The notes beneath the pieces were generated by a model. The model saw only the letters and a list, made by a program, of their open reading frames with translations, ran no database searches and was not told where the DNA came from. From Prinsepia uniflora (Eukaryota > Streptophyta > Magnoliopsida > Rosales > Rosaceae): 64,000 nucleotides of DNA. Positions 23,567 through 33,979 of the stretch are shown here, piece after piece. Position 1 is the first letter of the stretch. Each line of letters starts with the position of its first letter. The position numbers and the translations under genes were made by a program. Where the stretch lies: assembly GCA_032719365.1 (NCBI GenBank), contig CM064862.1, positions 322,501-386,500 on the forward strand. Direction: 5' to 3'.

Positions 23567-24961
23567 TTTGTATACTGCCTGGTAGCTTGCCTCAATTTTT
23601 TACTGTTATGAATATTTGATATATAAATTTATCGCAGTATTTTGATAATCAAATTTTCTCAGGGTTATGTGAATTGAGTTTTATATTAATGGATTAGGCT
23701 ATGTGTTTTGTGAATTTAGTTTGCTGTTATGAATTTCTGCTTATTGTTTACAGGTTTGGAAGAATAATAGCCAAGTGAGCAACCTAAGCCTTCATCATCA
23801 TTAAGATACAGACAGGGAAAGCAAAGTAAGCTAAAATACAAGTGTGTTTATTGTTTCTCAGTTATATATGTATTCTTCTTGACATTTGGTGATTTTTTTT
23901 GCCAAAATTTTATTCGTCTTTGGGCAGTAGTGGAAAGGGAGCATAATTTCATTAATTGTGCAGTAAATTTTTGGATTTATCGACTTAATAAATTGAGAGT
24001 TTTTATTCTATGATTTGTAATATGAATTGAGGTCTGAGTTTTAATGTTTGTCAACAAACATTATTCCATTTTGTTATTGATAGATGCTGCAATTATTGAT
24101 TTTTAATGGGCATAATTTCTGGTTTGTAAGTTCGCCATTGTGTCATATTTGAATCTCCCTTTGTCAAATATGTATCTCTATCTTTTTCTCAGAAAAAATG
24201 AGTTCTTCGCAAGGTTTGGAAGAAAAATTATCCTTAATTTTGCTCAGTTTATTGAGTTATTGGGTTTCTGGTCAATTTTATTTTATGGGTTTCTATTGGC
24301 AAGGATACATTTATAATGTTTTTTCTGTAAGTTATTTGATTGACATTTGAATTGTGGGGTACTTTTGAGTTTTAATATGCCAAAATTTGGGAAACTTTCT
24401 GATACTTTTTTTTTTTCAATTGAAGGAAGAAATGTCAAGAACAAATTTGGAGTTGGATTCATACAAGGACAACATAAAGGAGAATCAGGACCTGATTGTT
24501 ATCTTTTCTCATTAATGTGAGCAAAGTAACTCTCTTTAGGACCTGATTGATTATGAGAACGACAATTGGCAATTCCTCTTTCATGGCCGAGGTATGCAAA
24601 CAACACTAAATCTAACATGAAATCTTATGCTATAGTTAGTATAAGATCCATTTGAATGTGTGAAAGGTTTATACCATTTAAAGAAACTACACTGTTGTAA
24701 CCATGAAAACAAAGTCTTTAGACTAGGATATAGCTTCTTTGAGTTCCGTAAATATCTCTGCAAAGGAAGTGCTAATGCTGATTGTTATGAGCTACAGTGT
24801 GTTATTGCGGTCTATTGAGTTATTTGTTTGTCGTTTTAGAGTTGTCCATAGACTATATGATGAACTTTAACCTATCTTGACTTGATGTTGATTTTTTATT
24901 TACCCTGTTCTTACTACGTTTGTTAATTTTTATTTTGCAAATTTTGGAAATGAACCCATAA

Positions 24962-25048
24962 GATGAGGCTGAAGAGGATTGTGCAAATATTGATATTAAC
25001 TCTCAAAGAAAGGGGAAGTGGGTTGTCTTGAAAACATCTACTCGCCAG
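24962..25048 (+). other. Unidentified exon-like fragment in the Helitron
   Basis: An open stretch encoding about 29 residues (including '[15 protein letters not shown]' and '[12 protein letters not shown]') ends at CGCCAG followed by GTAAGC, a strong donor site. The acidic, coding-like composition and position among other captured exons suggest a third captured gene. I do not recognise the family. Confidence 0.4.
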
Positions 25049-25877
25049 GTAAGCAAAAAATATTATTTTAGTCACTACTAAGGTCACAATTGTCCGATTT
25101 TTCACCACCATTTAAATGCCTACTATCTTCTTAATTGTTACTATCACCATTTAGATGGATTTTTTTTTTTTTTCATTCGCTTCTTAAATTCGCTTATATT
25201 TCTTCTTTATCTACAATGTTTCTTTCACGTGATCGCATTCCATTATATGTTTTCATCTGATTGTGGAGTTACCTTTCCCTTTAGTGTTTATAATAGAAAG
25301 AATCTATTTCATGTATCCAGATTAAGGCGAAGCAAATTGTTGAGTCTTGCTTGCTTCTCCCTTTTATGTCCTCTTTTCCTCTCTAAATTGATATTCTTCA
25401 TTTCGAGAAATGAAAATTATTCTCAGATGCCTTACAATTATGTATTAGCTACAGACTATGAAGCTTGCTTTTTTGTCATTTACGTTTTTGTGATCTAAGC
25501 CATGCAACGTCTTTCCGCAACAGCCATTACTCTGGTTAGTTTGTTTTTCCTTCTCATCTTTCAGTTTGAGTAGCAATTCTACCATAAACTGTGGTTGATT
25601 TGTTCATGTTTTGTTGGTTTCATCAATCTATAACCTAGCTGCTTCAATAGCCTATTTGAATTTAAGTTAGCATTTGAGTTGATGATACATTTCAGATTTA
25701 TATATTATGGTTTGGATCTAATTTTTCTTCTGAAGTTTTTATTGATCTGATATTATTGATAAATTGTGAAAATATAAGTTCATCTGAAAATATGACTTTT
25801 CGGGTTTCATTTGGTATGCTTTCACTTAATCTGATAATCTGCTTACATATTTTCTTTTTATTGGAATCTATTTGCAG

Positions 25878-26027
25878 GTTTTGCATGCAAGAAACACAAA
25901 CAAAAATGCTTTAAAGGCTCTCATTGCGGCTGAGTATACTAGTGTGAAAGTTGAGCTTGCACCAAACTTTGAGATGAGGGTCTCAAACAAGACTCCTACA
26001 CACTTGAAATTAAACCCAATTGGAAAG
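25878..26027 (+). pseudogene. Captured elongation factor 1B-gamma exon
   Basis: A 150-bp open exon between a TTTGCAG acceptor and a GTAGAC donor encodes 50 residues, including 'VLHARNTNKNALKALIAAEY' and 'NFEMRVSNKTP' and ending 'LKLNPIGK'. This is the glutathione-S-transferase-like N-terminus of plant EF1B-gamma, a subunit of the translation elongation exchange factor. The rest of the gene is absent. A short ATG-starting piece at 25,501-25,533 ending in CTG|GTTAGT could splice to it in frame. The frame is intact despite several substitutions from the consensus. Confidence 0.85.
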
Positions 26028-26650
26028 GTAGACTTCATTTGACCTTTTGTTTAATCTCAATTACTCATTCAATTATATTTGATTATATAAACTTAGATTG
26101 CACTAGGATTTCTCATTTACTAAACTGATTTCTATTATGCGTACACTTCATTTTCATTCTCCGTGTTTGTTGAACTTCTGGGTGAATGATAATTGGGTGA
26201 GCTTCGTTTTGTATGATTTATATTCTTGCTATTGGGTATTCCTACTTCCATATTAAGTTTATGTCCCATTGATTTCCAGATTAAGTTTTTGTCCCGTTGA
26301 TTTCCAAGATTTCAACGTTTCTACTTACTAAAACACTCGCATACAAACCATATAATCATATTCGTAATTGCATCTCAAATCCTCTTAGGAGACTTAGTTC
26401 TCCTATTTATTTTACTACATTAACTGATAACACTATATTTGCTACTTCATATCATTTGACACTCGAGCAATATAAAGTGCTCCAGCTGAATATAGATTTA
26501 AATACTCTGTTCTGGTGAACATCTTTTGTTCATATATTCTCAGCAAGGTTACTTTCATTGTAAACTATTTTCTATCTGTATACATTCAGGAATTACAATA
26601 TACAATTCATATTTTTTCAATCTACAGTTTTATCTTGAAAATAGTTATTA

Positions 26651-26683
26651 CAACCCGCTGCAGTGCGCGGGCATTCTTGCTAG
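26651..26683 (+). other. Helitron 3' terminal hairpin and CTAG end
   Basis: CAACCCGCTGCAGTGCGCGG followed by GCATTCTTGCTAG. The CCCGC/GCGGG stem sits about 10 bp before CTAG, the conserved termination signal for rolling-circle Helitrons. Confidence 0.85.
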
Positions 26684-26823
26684 TGGTATTCTAATTTCAC
26701 TCCCTCAAAAATTCTATCATGTGGGTTAAGTAAATTTGGGCTTGGTCCAAGATCGTACTCATGGTCCAAATTAATTGACAACCATATGGTATTCTAATTT
26801 CACTGCCTCAAAATTTCTATCAT
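26684..26823. repeat. 37-bp direct repeats flanking the right fold-back arm
   Basis: A 37-bp sequence starting TGGTATTCTAATTTCACT occurs at 26684-26720 and 26787-26823, with two mismatches. Between them lies the right arm (26721-26781) of the inverted repeat. The duplication is much longer than a normal target-site duplication. Confidence 0.85.
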
Positions 26824-27109
26824 AAGGAAAAATGCTCTCATTTCAAGAGTAGCTCTCAGAAGACTCGAACAAGACTTTCGAGTCTCAAACTGAGAGGTCC
26901 CATAATTTTGTTTTGGTTGGTTTTCGGCCACAAATAAGTAGAACAAGCTAGAATGAGGACATTCGAGATTCTCTTTTTTGTTGTCTTTTTGGTAGAGAAA
27001 AAGGCTTGACGTCCTTTTTGAGTGTGCCTGTCGGGCCAACTCAGGTATGGAAGTTTTGAGATATTTTCTTAAACAACCTCTAGTATTTCACTCTGTTTTA
27101 ATGTACGGA
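26824..27109. other. Spacer downstream of the Helitron/fold-back locus
   Basis: Low-complexity intergenic DNA. An open frame on the minus strand exists but resembles no known protein. No feature is supported. Confidence 0.4.
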
Positions 27110-27410
27110 TTATTTTAATATATTGATTATTTTAATTGGATATTGTATTGTATTGTATTTATTGTGACTATTTTAATTGGATAGATTAATCTGTCTACGT
27201 AATAGATTGACTATTTAGTCAATTATTTAATATTGATAATATTATAGTGGTTAACGAAATACTTATATATTAAATATTAATTATGTATTTTATTGTTATT
27301 ATCTATTTATTTTAATAATAGTAATAATAATGATTACTATTTATTACATTTTATTAATTATTAATTAATATTTTTATCATTATTTTTTATTAAATTATCA
27401 TTAATTGTTA

Positions 27411-27444
<34 letters not shown>

Positions 27445-27690
27445 TTTAATATTTATTAAATAATTTTTTTATTTTTTATTACTATTTTATTATTATTATT
27501 ATTACATTTGGTAAGATTACAAACAGTTTCGAGTGTATTATTTTAGCATGTCTGAATTGTATAAAAATATTCAACTGTATTAATTTATTGAGTACCACTA
27601 ATTAATACGAATGATACCAAATATTGATTTTGTACTATATTATCCTATCTAATTCCTTATATAATGTACCAAATATAACCTATGGGAACT
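27110..27690. repeat. AT-rich dispersed repeat, copy 3
   Basis: Nearly 580 bp with the same block order as 13780-14190: TAATAGATTGACTATTTAGTC, ATTAAATATTAATTATGTAT, a long TTA/ATT triplet tract, AAGATTACAAACAG, and a right end CCTTATATAATGTACCAAAT. It is probably a degraded DNA-transposon derivative. Confidence 0.6.
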
Positions 27691-27794
27691 AAATAAGAAA
27701 TTTTAACCTAAAAATACGGTGACTTATATGCACTAAGAGGAGGGACATAATCTCTCTGCAACCACAATTAGGACTCGATCATGAACTAACTTAA

Positions 27795-27960
27795 GGTTCT
27801 GTTTGGTATTATTTTTTTATTAAAAAACTGTTTCATTTGAATGCAAAGTATTATAAAAGTATTTGGTAAAAAAAATGAAAAATTATGGACGTTTGACAAT
27901 AACTTTTAAAAACAGTTTGCTGGTTGATTTTTGAAAACTGTTTTTATTGAAAAAAAATAA
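27795..27960. mobile_element. Truncated Tourist-like MITE
   Basis: It starts GGTTCTGTTTGGTATT directly after TTAA and aligns, in reverse orientation, with the complete Tourist-like elements at 59731-59999 and 63066-63334: AAAACTGTTTCATTTGAATG and ATAAAAGTATTTGGTAAAAA recur as reverse complements there. The other terminus is missing, so the copy is truncated. Confidence 0.65.
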
Positions 27961-28409
27961 TGTGGTGGTAATGTATTATGAAAATAAAGTAGGAATAACT
28001 TTCTAAAAAAGTATACCGAGGAATGTAGTATTACTGTATTAGCATTAACATCCCTCAATGACTCAAATTCATATAGGACTCGATCATGAGCACCACCACG
28101 AGATTAACTATACACAGTGATGAAAATGTCGAGAATATCACAGATATATCGGTTGATATGTCGAAACATTTTGGTCGGTGGCATATAAGAGGGGGGAAAG
28201 AAATTGAGCAAAATATCAACACTTTTCCTTGTTTTAAGACCATCGATCTCCTTATTTCATTAAAACGATCGAGATAGAGTCAAATTGCATGAAAATCGGA
28301 CGTAAAATCATAGAGTTTCAGTCAGGTCATACTGCGCGAGTCAAAAAATCCGAATCTCAGCCCCGCACGAAGTAGGAGACGACTATTTTAAGTTAGTTAG
28401 TATACTTTA

Positions 28410-28695
28410 TGACAGGACCCATCCCGATCCCCCAGGGATCACTCGGGGACGTGCCCTGTTCTCGTCTGACACCCACACCTACCTAGCACTAGGCCTTTTG
28501 GGAGTTTAAGTGGCTTTGGGGGGGATTGGAACCCCAAAGTTAAGCGAGTTGAGGCTGGTGCAATTTCATGATGGGGGACCCCCTGGGAAGTTGCACCATG
28601 AGCTCCCGAAAATAAAACCGTGAGGGCGAGGGCCAAAGCGGACAATATGGTGCTAGATGAGTCGGGTCTTGACAGAGGAGGGTCGGGTCCTGATA
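28410..28695 (+). mobile_element. Solo LTR of a Cassandra-type TRIM with 5S rRNA-like sequence
   Basis: A 286-bp insertion bounded by TGACAGGACCC and GGGTCCTGATA and flanked by a 5-bp duplication CTTTA (28405-28409 and 28696-28700). The empty site is visible in the sister repeat unit near 29,880. The interior carries a 5S rRNA-like promoter region: CCAAAGTTAAGCG (box A region, about 28,535) and GATGGGGGACCCCCTGGGAA (box C region, 28570-28589), then CCGTGAGGGCGAGGGCCAAA and GCGGACAATATGGTGCTA. These match the known plant Cassandra retrotransposon LTR. There is only one LTR and no internal region, so it is a solo LTR. It is not a functional 5S rRNA gene. Confidence 0.85.
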
Positions 28696-28737
28696 CTTTA
28701 TATATTAATGGGCTGCCTATATTTTCAATTGAGTTTG

Positions 28738-28812
28738 TTTAGCTCAGTTGGTTGTGGGCTGTTCTTGCCTTTTATTAATTGGCAGGCAACCTGGCTTTGA
28801 TCCCAGGTGCAC
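28738..28812 (+). other. tRNA-like A-box/B-box relic
   Basis: TAGCTCAGTTGG at 28740-28751 is a perfect tRNA A box. CCTGGCTTTGATCCCAGG at 28790-28807 forms a T-arm-like stem with a B-box-like loop. No acceptor stem closes around them. A weaker second copy (TTAGTTGAGTTGGTTGTGGG) is at about 29,927-29,946 in the sister unit. It is probably a tRNA-derived (SINE-like) component of the array. Confidence 0.5.
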
Positions 28813-30690
28813 GCAAATTGTTGAATTTTTTTTTTCGTTTTTTCTTTATTCTCTTTCAATTTTATTTGTCATTTTTTTTTCAATTTTAAATATGTCAATC
28901 CTTTCCAACTTTTGAACAAAAATTGACTCATTTTTTTTTTTTCAATTTTACATATATTTACTCATTTTAAAAATTTTCTTCCATTCAATTTTTTTTATGC
29001 TTATTGTTATGTCTTTAATTATATTAACATTCAATTATAGTCATTCACTTCAATTTATGTTTATGTTTAAATTTTTATATTATTAGCTATCGGTAGAACC
29101 CTATTGTATCATATTATTCATATCAATCTTTTCCAACTTTTGAACAAAAATTGACTTTTTTTTTTTCAATTTTACATATATTTACTCATTTTAAAATTTT
29201 TCTTCCATTCATTTTTTTTTATACTTATTGTTATATTTTTAATTATATTAACATTCAATTATAGTAATTCACTTTAATTTATGTTTATGTTTAAATTTTT
29301 ATATTATTAGTCCTCGACAGAACCCTATTGTATCATATTATTCATTATATATTTATTATATCATAGTCATTTTATAGTTTTTATTAGTCCTATATAACCA
29401 TCATTGGGTACTTAAGTTTTCCCTAAAATTTCATTTCAAATTTCCAATTTTTAGATCGAATTTCCATCATTTTAATTGATCGTAAACGATATCGATATTT
29501 GGGACGAGATATCCATAAATTTGACTAGCGATATATCCGTCGATATCAATATTTTCATCCTTAACTATACATACCATGTTAAACTACACCCAGGGATTGA
29601 AATATCGACCGATAGGGCCAATATATCTACGATATATCGTCAAAATTGGCCGGCGTCAGCTAAAAAGGGAGGGGGAGAAGAAATTGAGCGAAATATCGAC
29701 ATTTTTCTTTGTTTTAAGCCCATCGATCTCCTTATTTCATTAAAACGATCGAGATTTGAACAAATTTTATGAAAATCGGACGTAAAACCATCAAGTTACA
29801 GTCGGGTCATGCCGCCCGGTCAAAAAAACCCGAATAGCAGACTCGCGCAAGGTTGAAGATGAGTGTTTTAAGTCAGTAAGTACACTTTATATATTATTTG
29901 GTTGCCTAATATTTCATTTAGTCAAGTTAGTTGAGTTGGTTGTGGGCTGTTTTTATTTAAAAACAGTTGCACCCACCCCCCCAAGGCGCACTGATGCCTT
30001 TTCTTTTTTTTCTTTTTCTTTTGCGCATGGCCGCATGCTGCCCTTTTTTTTTTCTTCTTTTCATTTATTCTTTATTTTGAACTATATTTTTCATTTATTC
30101 ATTATTTTGAACTATATTTGTCATTTTTTCCTTATTTTGAACCATATTTGTCATTTTTTCCAATTTTAAATATTTCAATCATTTTCAATTTTTAAAATAT
30201 CAATCCTTTCCAATTTTAAATATATCAATCCTTTCCAATTTTTGAACAAAAATTGACTCTATTTTTTTATCTTTTTTTTTTCAATTTTAAATATATTTAC
30301 TCATTTTATAATTTTTCTTCCATTCAAATTTTTTTAGGCTTATTGTTATGTTTTTAATTATATTAACATTCAATTATAGTAATTCACTTCAATTTATGTT
30401 TATGTTTAGATTTTTATATTACTAATCATCGGCAGAACCCTATTGTGTCATATTATTCATCATATATTTATTATATCAAAGTCATTTTATAGTTTTTATT
30501 AGTCCTATATAACCAGAATTGGGTATTTAAGTTTTTCCCAAAATTTCTTTCCAAATTTTCAACTTTTAGACCGAATTTCCGTCATTTTTGTTAACCGTAA
30601 ACGATATCGATACCGATATTTAGGGCGAGATATCCGTAAATTTGACTAGCGATATATCCGTCGATATCGATATTTTCATTTTTGATTACA

Positions 30691-32581
30691 CCCACAAGCA
30701 CTCAACAGATTTACTAAAAGTTTGGGGAAATAAAATTACAACAAAACACTAAACTCAAATATAACTAAAACTAAAACTGCCCAGGCAGACTATTCTCCCA
30801 GACAGCAACCCCTTGATATCTCAGCCCCAGTCAGCCGCTGCGCCGCCGGATCCACCAACTTGTGGGAGGAAAGTAACAGGAAACTACAGTGAAGAGCAGG
30901 TGGCATTAGGAAGATATCGATCGATGAGTTACTCAACAAAGGAATACTGATAATACAAGTCTATGTCGCTTTCTTGGTGTCACATCTTCCAGCAACTTAC
31001 ATAAAGACAACATAATTAGACAATAAGGTGAGTTAATGGATCGTCCCAATTCGCAATTTGATTATCATGCTTCTGCATTCTACAACATGATCTGCATCAT
31101 CATTGCAGATTATTTTAAATGTCCGGCTAGGTTATCTAGAAACATCACGTATCACGACACAAGAGTACTGTACCTTAATTATTTTCCTTTTGTAATAATA
31201 AAATCATAGAAGGATTCAAACCTCCTTTGTCTTTTTGGTCCGAGTTCTGATATTAGGATTTTATATGATATGATATGATATGCTTCAACACTTGGGGCTC
31301 CAGGTGACAAAAAAGAACAAACGAGAACATGTATCATGCATCATGCACCTAATAATAATAAACCATCGTCCCTCAGTAAACAATAATTTTCGTGTTGATG
31401 TAGAACACATGGCCGAGTGAATTGAAAAGTGAGAAAAAGACACAGCAATATTTCCAAGAGGAATAATACTCACGGTCATGTATTTTAACCAAATAAGGTC
31501 GTTTAGGACCTTAAAATCAGCTTTTATTTATTTTTTTGGTTATTTTTAGAGTTTTGCTTTCCTTTTTGAATATAGAGTTTGCTAGGTATATAAATAACGT
31601 TAAAAAGTAAATTGTAATGGGTTATCCATGATATTAATTCAATTAAAATTGAAAGTTTTTTAAGTATTTCTCAGTGGATTCCAGTTAACACTCCTTTGAT
31701 TACGCTTGCTATATAGAGCTTAAAATCAACTTTAAGTCTCTTGGTTGTTTTCGGATTTTTGCTTAGCTAGAGTTTTTGCTTTCCTTTTCGAATATAGAGC
31801 TTGCTATATATGTTTATAAACAACGTTAAAAATCAAACTCTAATGGGTTATCCCTGATATTATTCAATTAAGATTGAGAGTTTCTCAAGTATTTCCGGGT
31901 GGATTCCATTTTATGCTCCTTTGATTTATGCTTGTAACCCCTCTTAATTTGTGTTGTCAAGTTTACCATAAAAAATGATTACTATTTGTATTTTGAAAAT
32001 AAGGTGGAAAATATATATACTTAAGGGAACTCCCACATACCTAATTTTAATTTTTTTTTACGCAATAAGTAAAAAATATGAAATTTGATTTCTACTTTTA
32101 TTATAAATTACCATAAACGACATAACAACAATAAAAATATAGAAAAATCAATAAAAAAAAAATTAACTCTTTCAATACATGATGGAAATTTTTTCTATTG
32201 TCACTTTCTTCTACAAATTCTTTTGGAGAGGCGGCTAAGGCCATGTGCGCAAAACCCTGTCACCATCAAAAGACAGATGTTGGGGAATTTTTCCTTTTCC
32301 TCATAATCAGTGACTCAGTATTAGTCAAATTAGCCATGGTTTGTCAAGCTTAGCACCGAGGATGAATATTCCACGCACTAGAAATGGGTTGGTGGAAGGG
32401 GACACTTAATATGAAATAATTCAAAGCTGCCATAATTCGGGAGTTTTCTTATACACTAATTTATGAACAAATAGCTTGCCTAAAAAAAAAATTATGACTA
32501 ATGCAAATTAAGTATATACGTACAGGTTGTGCTTCGTGTCACATTTGTATATATCGAGATTTGATTCAAATTATTATGTAA
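30691..32581. other. Intergenic spacer with a 213-bp tandem duplication
   Basis: No supported gene. A GC-richer segment at about 30,775-30,900 is coding-like over only a few dozen codons and is unidentified. The only clear structure is the duplication at 31506-31933. Confidence 0.5.
31506..31933. repeat. About 213-bp tandem duplication
   Basis: Two adjacent diverged copies, each running from CTTAAAATCA through TTTTGCTTTCCTTTT, AATGGGTTATCC and GGGTGGATTCCA-like sequence to CTCCTTTGATT. Copy 1 begins near 31,506 and copy 2 near 31,719. The many substitutions suggest an old duplication. Confidence 0.85.
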
Positions 32582-33778
32582 GAGCACATCTAATGATAGT
32601 GGTAAGAGTAAGAGACTAAATGCAAAATTTAAACTCTTAAATAATATTATTCATGATATCTTATCCAAGGCAAAATTTAGTGTTTATAATGGGTAGAACC
32701 AAGATGCAAGCATTCAAATTTTTATTTGAAAAAATTCTATTTTATTTGAAATACAATTTAATTATATTTTATTTTATTTAACTTATATGAATATATATAT
32801 AAAATTAAACATTACCATAATAAAGAAACTTTATTTTACTAAATTGAAATATATATTCTAAATGAAAACATATATTTCAAATTAAAACACATATTCTAAA
32901 TTATGACACATATTCTAAATTAAAGCATATATTACCAAATATGTTATTTAAGCCATATTTTACATTAAAACATATATTACCAAACATAAATTAGAGAATT
33001 TTGAAAAAAATAAAAAAATAAGCAGAAACATAAAAAGTTATAGCAGGAACACAAATGAATGTAAAACAGAGCGTTTCACTTGCTTTGCACAATAAAAGGT
33101 GGAGACTTCGATTAGTTTGAGAGGGTGAAATTCTCGATGTAATTGAATGAATTGAAGAGGGAGGGACCGTGGACTCGGTGATGGTTTGGCCCCAATTTTT
33201 GCTCACTCAAAGGTATGTTATTAGCCCCCGCCTCTGTGGATGCAATTTAAGCATCTGTGAGTGAGTGATTGTTTATTTTTTGTTTTTTTGTTTTTTCTCA
33301 AATTATTGTAGCCTAATACTCCAAATTGTAGTGAAATTGATTGCTGTCCCATTTTGTGTTCATGTTTGGATTTTTGGGTTTGATTGAATTCAGTTTTTTT
33401 CTTCTTCCAACTATGGGTTTGATTTGATTGAATAATTTGGGTTTGATTCGCTATCCAATTCTGTTTTTCTTTTCTTTTCCAATTTCTATTCATTTTGTCT
33501 AATATATGTTCATATTGGATAATTTATTGGTTTTGTTTGTTGTGGTTTCGGTCCAAAATTGGGGAGGGAGTTCCAGGGATTGGTGGTCTTTGTTGGCAGT
33601 GGTTTCGGTCACTGTGAATGTGTTAGCTAGCAGCCTTGCCCAGGCTGGCAATGAGGCTATTTTAGCCCATGGGCCTGCCCTTGCCTATGCTAGAATTTGT
33701 ACACTATAACCAGGATTGCAAGGGTAGGAGGCTAGAAGTTTCCTTGCATAGACTAGGATGCTTCTGTTAGACATGCTC
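32582..33778. mobile_element. Non-autonomous PIF/Harbinger-type element
   Basis: About 1.2 kb with termini GAGCACATCTAATG at the left and, as reverse complement at the right, GAGCATGTCTAACAG. It is flanked by TAA on both sides (32579-32581 and 33779-33781), the 3-bp target duplication of PIF/Harbinger transposons. No transposase frame is present, so it would be mobilised in trans. The centre (about 33,230-33,500) is TTTTG/GGTTTGATT-rich. Open frames inside are short and unrecognised. Confidence 0.65.
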
Positions 33779-33914
33779 TAACAAGAAAGCCGATTGAGCA
33801 AGCTTGATGAAACACGCCCACTCACAAGTACTGTTAAGCCAGGTAAATCATCACGCATTGTGATAACATTACTCGAGGTTTGCAAATTCAGAACTATTAA
33901 TACAGATAATGCCA

Positions 33915-33979
33915 CACTAATTAACATCTAACAAACCCGCCTAACACCGCACTAATTAACATCTAACAAACCCGCCTAA
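33915..33979. repeat. Short direct repeat, two copies of about 31 bp
   Basis: CACTAATTAACATCTAACAA followed by ACCCGCCTAA occurs at 33915 and again at 33950, period 35 bp. Confidence 0.9.

Larger units (their letters stand above)
21781..26683 (+). mobile_element. Non-autonomous Helitron carrying captured gene fragments
   Basis: The 3' terminus has the hallmarks of a plant Helitron: a GC-rich hairpin (CCCGC...GCGGG, 26654-26671), a short spacer and a terminal CTAG at 26680-26683 followed by T. The 5' end is placed at the TC after A at 21780/21781, leading into ATACTAAAACAGCAGGAGCC; this end is less certain. The implied A|T insertion and absence of a target duplication are as expected. No RepHel helicase is encoded, so movement would need help in trans. 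Inside are exon-like pieces flanked by splice sites, two of them recognisable (ARIA-like armadillo at 23453-23566, EF1B-gamma at 25878-26027). Others at about 22,974-23,033, 24,425-24,500 and 24,962-25,048 are unidentified. All lie on the plus strand, the usual outcome of Helitron gene capture. Confidence 0.78.
28080..30690. repeat. Composite repeat array (CGATATATC-rich units)
   Basis: Large diverged direct repeats. A block with AAAACGATCGAGAT, GAAAATCGGACGTAAAA and TCGATATATCCGTCGATAT motifs occurs near 28,130-28,400 and 29,590-29,880. A second block with TTGAACAAAAATTGAC, TTTACTCATTTTA and AGAACCCTATTGTATCATAT occurs three times, near 28,905-29,120, 29,130-29,340 and 30,235-30,450. No intact coding frame is present. 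The first block is interrupted by a Cassandra-like solo LTR. The family is not identified. Confidence 0.75.

Noticed and set aside
28520..28600. Possible 5S rRNA gene
   Set aside because: Only the internal promoter-like parts match, with many changes, and they sit inside an LTR with a 5-bp target duplication. It is a Cassandra-type LTR.
28738..28812. Possible tRNA gene
   Set aside because: A and B boxes are recognisable but no acceptor stem or anticodon arm closes, and a diverged copy lies in the sister repeat unit.
28080..30690. CRISPR-like regular repeats
   Set aside because: Units are long, diverged and unevenly spaced, and the genome is a plant.
33506..33709. 67-residue hydrophobic frame
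   Set aside because: It lies inside the Harbinger-like element and resembles nothing known.
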